From: an uncultured Ruminococcus sp.
Lineage (GTDB): Bacteria > Bacillota > Clostridia > Oscillospirales > Acutalibacteraceae
DNA length: 7,637 nucleotides
Direction: 5' to 3'
Assembly (NCBI GenBank): GCA_946414115.1
Contig: CAMKNF010000095.1
Span: 1 to 7,637, forward strand
The notes beneath the pieces are model-generated. The model was given only the letters and a program-made list of their open reading frames with translations. It was not told the DNA's origin and did no database searches. Made by a program: the position numbers and the translations under genes. Shown here piece after piece: positions 5,567 to 7,637 of this stretch (its first letter is position 1; each line of letters begins with the position of its first letter).

Positions 5567-5848
5567 ATGAAAAAAAGATTATTCGCTGTCATTATATCAA
5601 CTCTGATTATATCAACGTCATTACTTGCAGGCTGTGGCTGTGAGAATAAGACTGCAACAGCTGATGAAGCAACGACAAGCGTTTCTGAAACGCACGAGGC
5701 ATCAGATGCTTCTTCCGCAACATCTACAGAAGCAACTCTGAGTGCAACTGACAAGACAATCGTTGACGCAGGCTTGATGGTTGATAACAAGGGTAACATC
5801 ACCGATAAGAACGGCAAAAAATTGAAGAGCAGTATGTGGGCGGTATGA
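5567..5848 (+). CDS. Small lipoprotein, probably 3'-truncated
   Basis: The ATG at 5567 follows AAAGGAGGT with good spacing. The 93-residue product has a classical lipoprotein signal: KKR, a hydrophobic stretch (5-20) and lipobox LAGC with the acylated cysteine at 23. It should therefore be anchored outside the cytoplasmic membrane. Residues 27-60 are a Ser/Thr/Ala/Glu-rich linker. The end reads DNKGNITDKNGKKLK, like the start of the DG/K-rich repeats seen in Clostridia surface lipoproteins. It then changes abruptly to SSMWAV and stops in an ATGA overlap with the tail-protein frame, so the original C-terminus was probably lost. Prophage-encoded lipoproteins often block superinfection; that role here is only a suggestion from the phage context. 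No clear promoter of its own is visible between the antisense promoter and the start. Confidence 0.8.
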   Translation: MKKRLFAVIISTLIISTSLLAGCGCENKTATADEATTSVSETHEASDASSATSTEATLSATDKTIVDAGLMVDNKGNITDKNGKKLKSSMWAV

Positions 5849-6537
5849 ACTACATTCAGAATTCCGCAGGACTTAACGGAATGAGTGATGATTGGATATA
5901 TTCTGGAAAGGTCAGTACAGGAACATCTACTGACATCAGCAGTAACACAAGCTCAAACTCCTGCTTTATTATGGGCAGCTCGTCAACCCTCAGTCAAACG
6001 GTGAATGAAATCGTTCCCGACAGGTCATATACGGTATCAATCAGAGCAAGAAAGCCGTATTCAGCATACACAGCATATTTCTACATTCAGTACAATGGCA
6101 TAAAAAAGGAGTATCTTTTTAACACCACTGATTCCTTTGACTGGACTGATTTTTCCGTTGTACTGCCTGATGTGTCTGACTCGTCAATCACCATATGTGC
6201 ATACAGTCGTTATGCACCTTTGTATATCTCTGACATTATGCTCACAGACGGAAGTATAGCACGAAAGTGGACTCCTGCGCCAAATGAGATATACACAAAT
6301 GAAGTTAAAATCGACCGCAGAGGAATTGAGGTTTCAAACAGCAAATCAAAGCAGAAAACCGTAATTACAAACACAGAGTTTTCCGGCTATTACAACAATG
6401 AAAAAATTTTTACTCTGAATAAAGACGAAACGCAGACCAAGAAAACAACGGTTGACGGAGAGCTGACCATAGGCAAAACAAAGTTCATTCCTATGGCTGA
6501 TACTTCGCAAGGAATTAACATTGTAATTCTTGATTAA
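5836..6537 (+). CDS. Phage tail protein, C-terminal part (5'-truncated)
   Basis: The frame opens at a GTG (5836). The ATG at 5845, whose bases overlap the lipoprotein TGA as ATGA, is an equally likely start by translational coupling. No good ribosome binding site precedes either. About 234 residues remain. The first half is a carbohydrate-binding-like beta domain (MNYIQNSAGLNGMSDDW, repeated strands, ADRSYTVS-like pattern), ending in DIMLTDGSIARKWTPAPNEI. The last about 80 residues (VKIDRRGIEVSNSKSKQKTV, NNEKIFTLNKDETQTKK, VDGELTIGKTKFIP) are typical of the C-terminal end of siphophage tail-tip/minor structural proteins, which are normally far longer. The missing N-terminal part, and a stop in this frame at 5806-5808 just upstream, indicate truncation by recombination. 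The stop codon merges with the ribosome binding site of the next gene, the usual phage arrangement. It could be an inactive remnant. Confidence 0.75.
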   Translation: MGGMNYIQNSAGLNGMSDDWIYSGKVSTGTSTDISSNTSSNSCFIMGSSSTLSQTVNEIVPDRSYTVSIRARKPYSAYTAYFYIQYNGIKKEYLFNTTDSFDWTDFSVVLPDVSDSSITICAYSRYAPLYISDIMLTDGSIARKWTPAPNEIYTNEVKIDRRGIEVSNSKSKQKTVITNTEFSGYYNNEKIFTLNKDETQTKKTTVDGELTIGKTKFIPMADTSQGINIVILD

Positions 6538-6550
6538 GGAGGGCTTTTAA

Positions 6551-7637
6551 ATGGCAGACAAAGCATCTGTTTTAAACAGCGTTGAAACGGTTTCCGTTGA
6601 CACTGATACCGTACAGATTTTTCTCAATGCTACCGTTTACAACTCATCATACAAGCATCAGTTGACAATACATATACGAGGAGTTCCGATTGCAAGCGTG
6701 GACAATATTTCTTGGTCAACGGGAACTGCACAGAGGACAATAACCCTTTCAGCTGACACAAAAGAGGCTGTTCAGAAGTATATGTATGAGGACAAGTCGG
6801 TAACAGCAACCTTTGTTCTTGCAACCAGCAAGGGTTCTACTCTTATCGGCACTTCATCAAAGACAGCTACAATTCGGACAAAGGCGGCAAACTCTGCACC
6901 TCTGTTTTCAGACTTCACCTGTACTGACAGCAACAGCACCACTTCAGCAGTTACAGGCGGCAATCCCTATTACATTCAGGGTTACTCTACCTTAAAGATA
7001 ACTCCGGGAACTGCCACATCACGGAACTGGTCGCAAATTACAAAATACACAGCCGCATGCAACGGAGTGACTGTTTCAAATACTGACGGCGGTGTTTTAA
7101 ATCTCGGCACAATTTCAAAGAGTGGAAATATTACTGTAAAGGTGACGGTCACAGATTCACGAGGATATACAAAAAGTGTTTTCAAAACGATAAATGTTAT
7201 CCCCTATGACAGGCCAAATGTATATTCAATTACACTCCGAAGGACTAATGAAATCGAGTCGGAAATGCAACTTGTATTCAGCGGTTCAATTTCATCAATA
7301 ACCATTGACGGCACAGACAAAAACAGTCTTAAATCAGTCCGCTACCGATACAAGAAAACAAACGCATCATCATACGGAAATTTTATAGATTTATTAAGCT
7401 CGGTCACAGTAAGCGGCACGAGCTTTTCTTTTTCAAATCTTGAGCTTTGTGACTTTGATGTAAATTCATCGTACAACTTCCATCTTGAAATTCGTGATGT
7501 TTTTGATTCCATGACGGTTACGGATACGTATTTCACCGTACCGCAGGGAACTCCCCTTGTTGCACTTCGCAAGAAGATGGTGGGAATTAACAATCCAAAC
7601 CCAAAGGCGGCTCTTGATGTGACGGGTGAAATATATA
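6551..7637 (+). CDS. Phage structural protein, DUF859-like (3' end outside window)
   Basis: The ATG at 6551 follows TAAGGAGGG with normal spacing, 13 bases after the tail-gene stop. The frame is open to the right edge, 362 codons. The protein is rich in Ser, Thr and Asn and made of beta-strand-like segments, with no signal peptide or membrane segment. Its layout resembles the DUF859 siphovirus proteins. An N-terminal domain runs to about residue 115 (ATIRTKAANSAPLFSDFTC). An Ig-like middle follows (NLGTISKSGNITVKVTVTDSRGY, then INVIPYDRPNV), and a C-terminal segment ends VGINNPNPKAALDVTGEIY. That last motif is common in tail-fibre/appendage proteins just before their trimerising or collagen-like ends. 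It is probably part of the tail tip or baseplate and is translated with the preceding gene. The family name rests on recognition of these motifs, not on a search. Confidence 0.75.
   Translation, partial: MADKASVLNSVETVSVDTDTVQIFLNATVYNSSYKHQLTIHIRGVPIASVDNISWSTGTAQRTITLSADTKEAVQKYMYEDKSVTATFVLATSKGSTLIGTSSKTATIRTKAANSAPLFSDFTCTDSNSTTSAVTGGNPYYIQGYSTLKITPGTATSRNWSQITKYTAACNGVTVSNTDGGVLNLGTISKSGNITVKVTVTDSRGYTKSVFKTINVIPYDRPNVYSITLRRTNEIESEMQLVFSGSISSITIDGTDKNSLKSVRYRYKKTNASSYGNFIDLLSSVTVSGTSFSFSNLELCDFDVNSSYNFHLEIRDVFDSMTVTDTYFTVPQGTPLVALRKKMVGINNPNPKAALDVTGEIY

Noticed and set aside
6630..7593. Minus-strand ORFs of 63-83 codons in the tail-gene region
   Set aside because: They are opposite a continuous plus-strand phage gene with a strong start site and have no start signals of their own.

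Overview
The window looks like an accessory region of a low-GC Gram-positive gut bacterium of the class Clostridia (Ruminococcus/Eubacterium-like). The basis is AT-rich intergenic DNA, strong GGAGG-type ribosome binding sites, and the style of the phage proteins. That assignment is inference; there is no taxonomic marker gene here. Two blocks of prophage-type genes flank a string of small accessory units, so I read it as a prophage or integrated element, probably rearranged.

Layout. From the left edge to about 2605 (minus strand, 3' end outside the window) runs one long reading frame. It encodes a multidomain phage 'polyvalent' protein with an HExxH metallopeptidase-like motif, a BECR-type nuclease-like domain and the start of an ADP-ribosyltransferase-like domain. 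Its 5' end is embedded in four tandem copies of a 23-bp repeat. On the plus strand, 2781-4615 is a self-contained operon (promoter, two overlapping genes, terminator). It encodes an SMC/ABC-like AAA ATPase and a small RloB-like TOPRIM protein, which resembles a two-gene anti-phage system of the OLD/AbiL/PARIS kind. Next come a dyad, a possible promoter and a terminator (4629-4796), then a gene for a 60-residue acidic protein with its own terminator (4843-5080). A compact type I toxin-antitoxin-like locus follows (about 5184-5537): a tiny hydrophobic ORF opposed by an antisense RNA with a perfect consensus promoter.

From 5567 to the right edge there are three plus-strand genes. The first encodes a short lipoprotein. 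It ends in an ATGA overlap with the second, the C-terminal part of a phage tail protein. The third is a DUF859-like phage structural protein, open at the right edge. The lipoprotein/tail boundary looks like a recombination junction.

How they work together. The middle units look like prophage 'morons' or defence cargo, each with its own expression signals, lying between toxin-bearing and structural phage genes. The most interesting items are the ATPase-TOPRIM pair, the antisense-controlled toxin locus with its inverted leader repeats and possible nonsense codon, and the 23-bp repeats whose copy number would set the frame of the polyvalent toxin gene.
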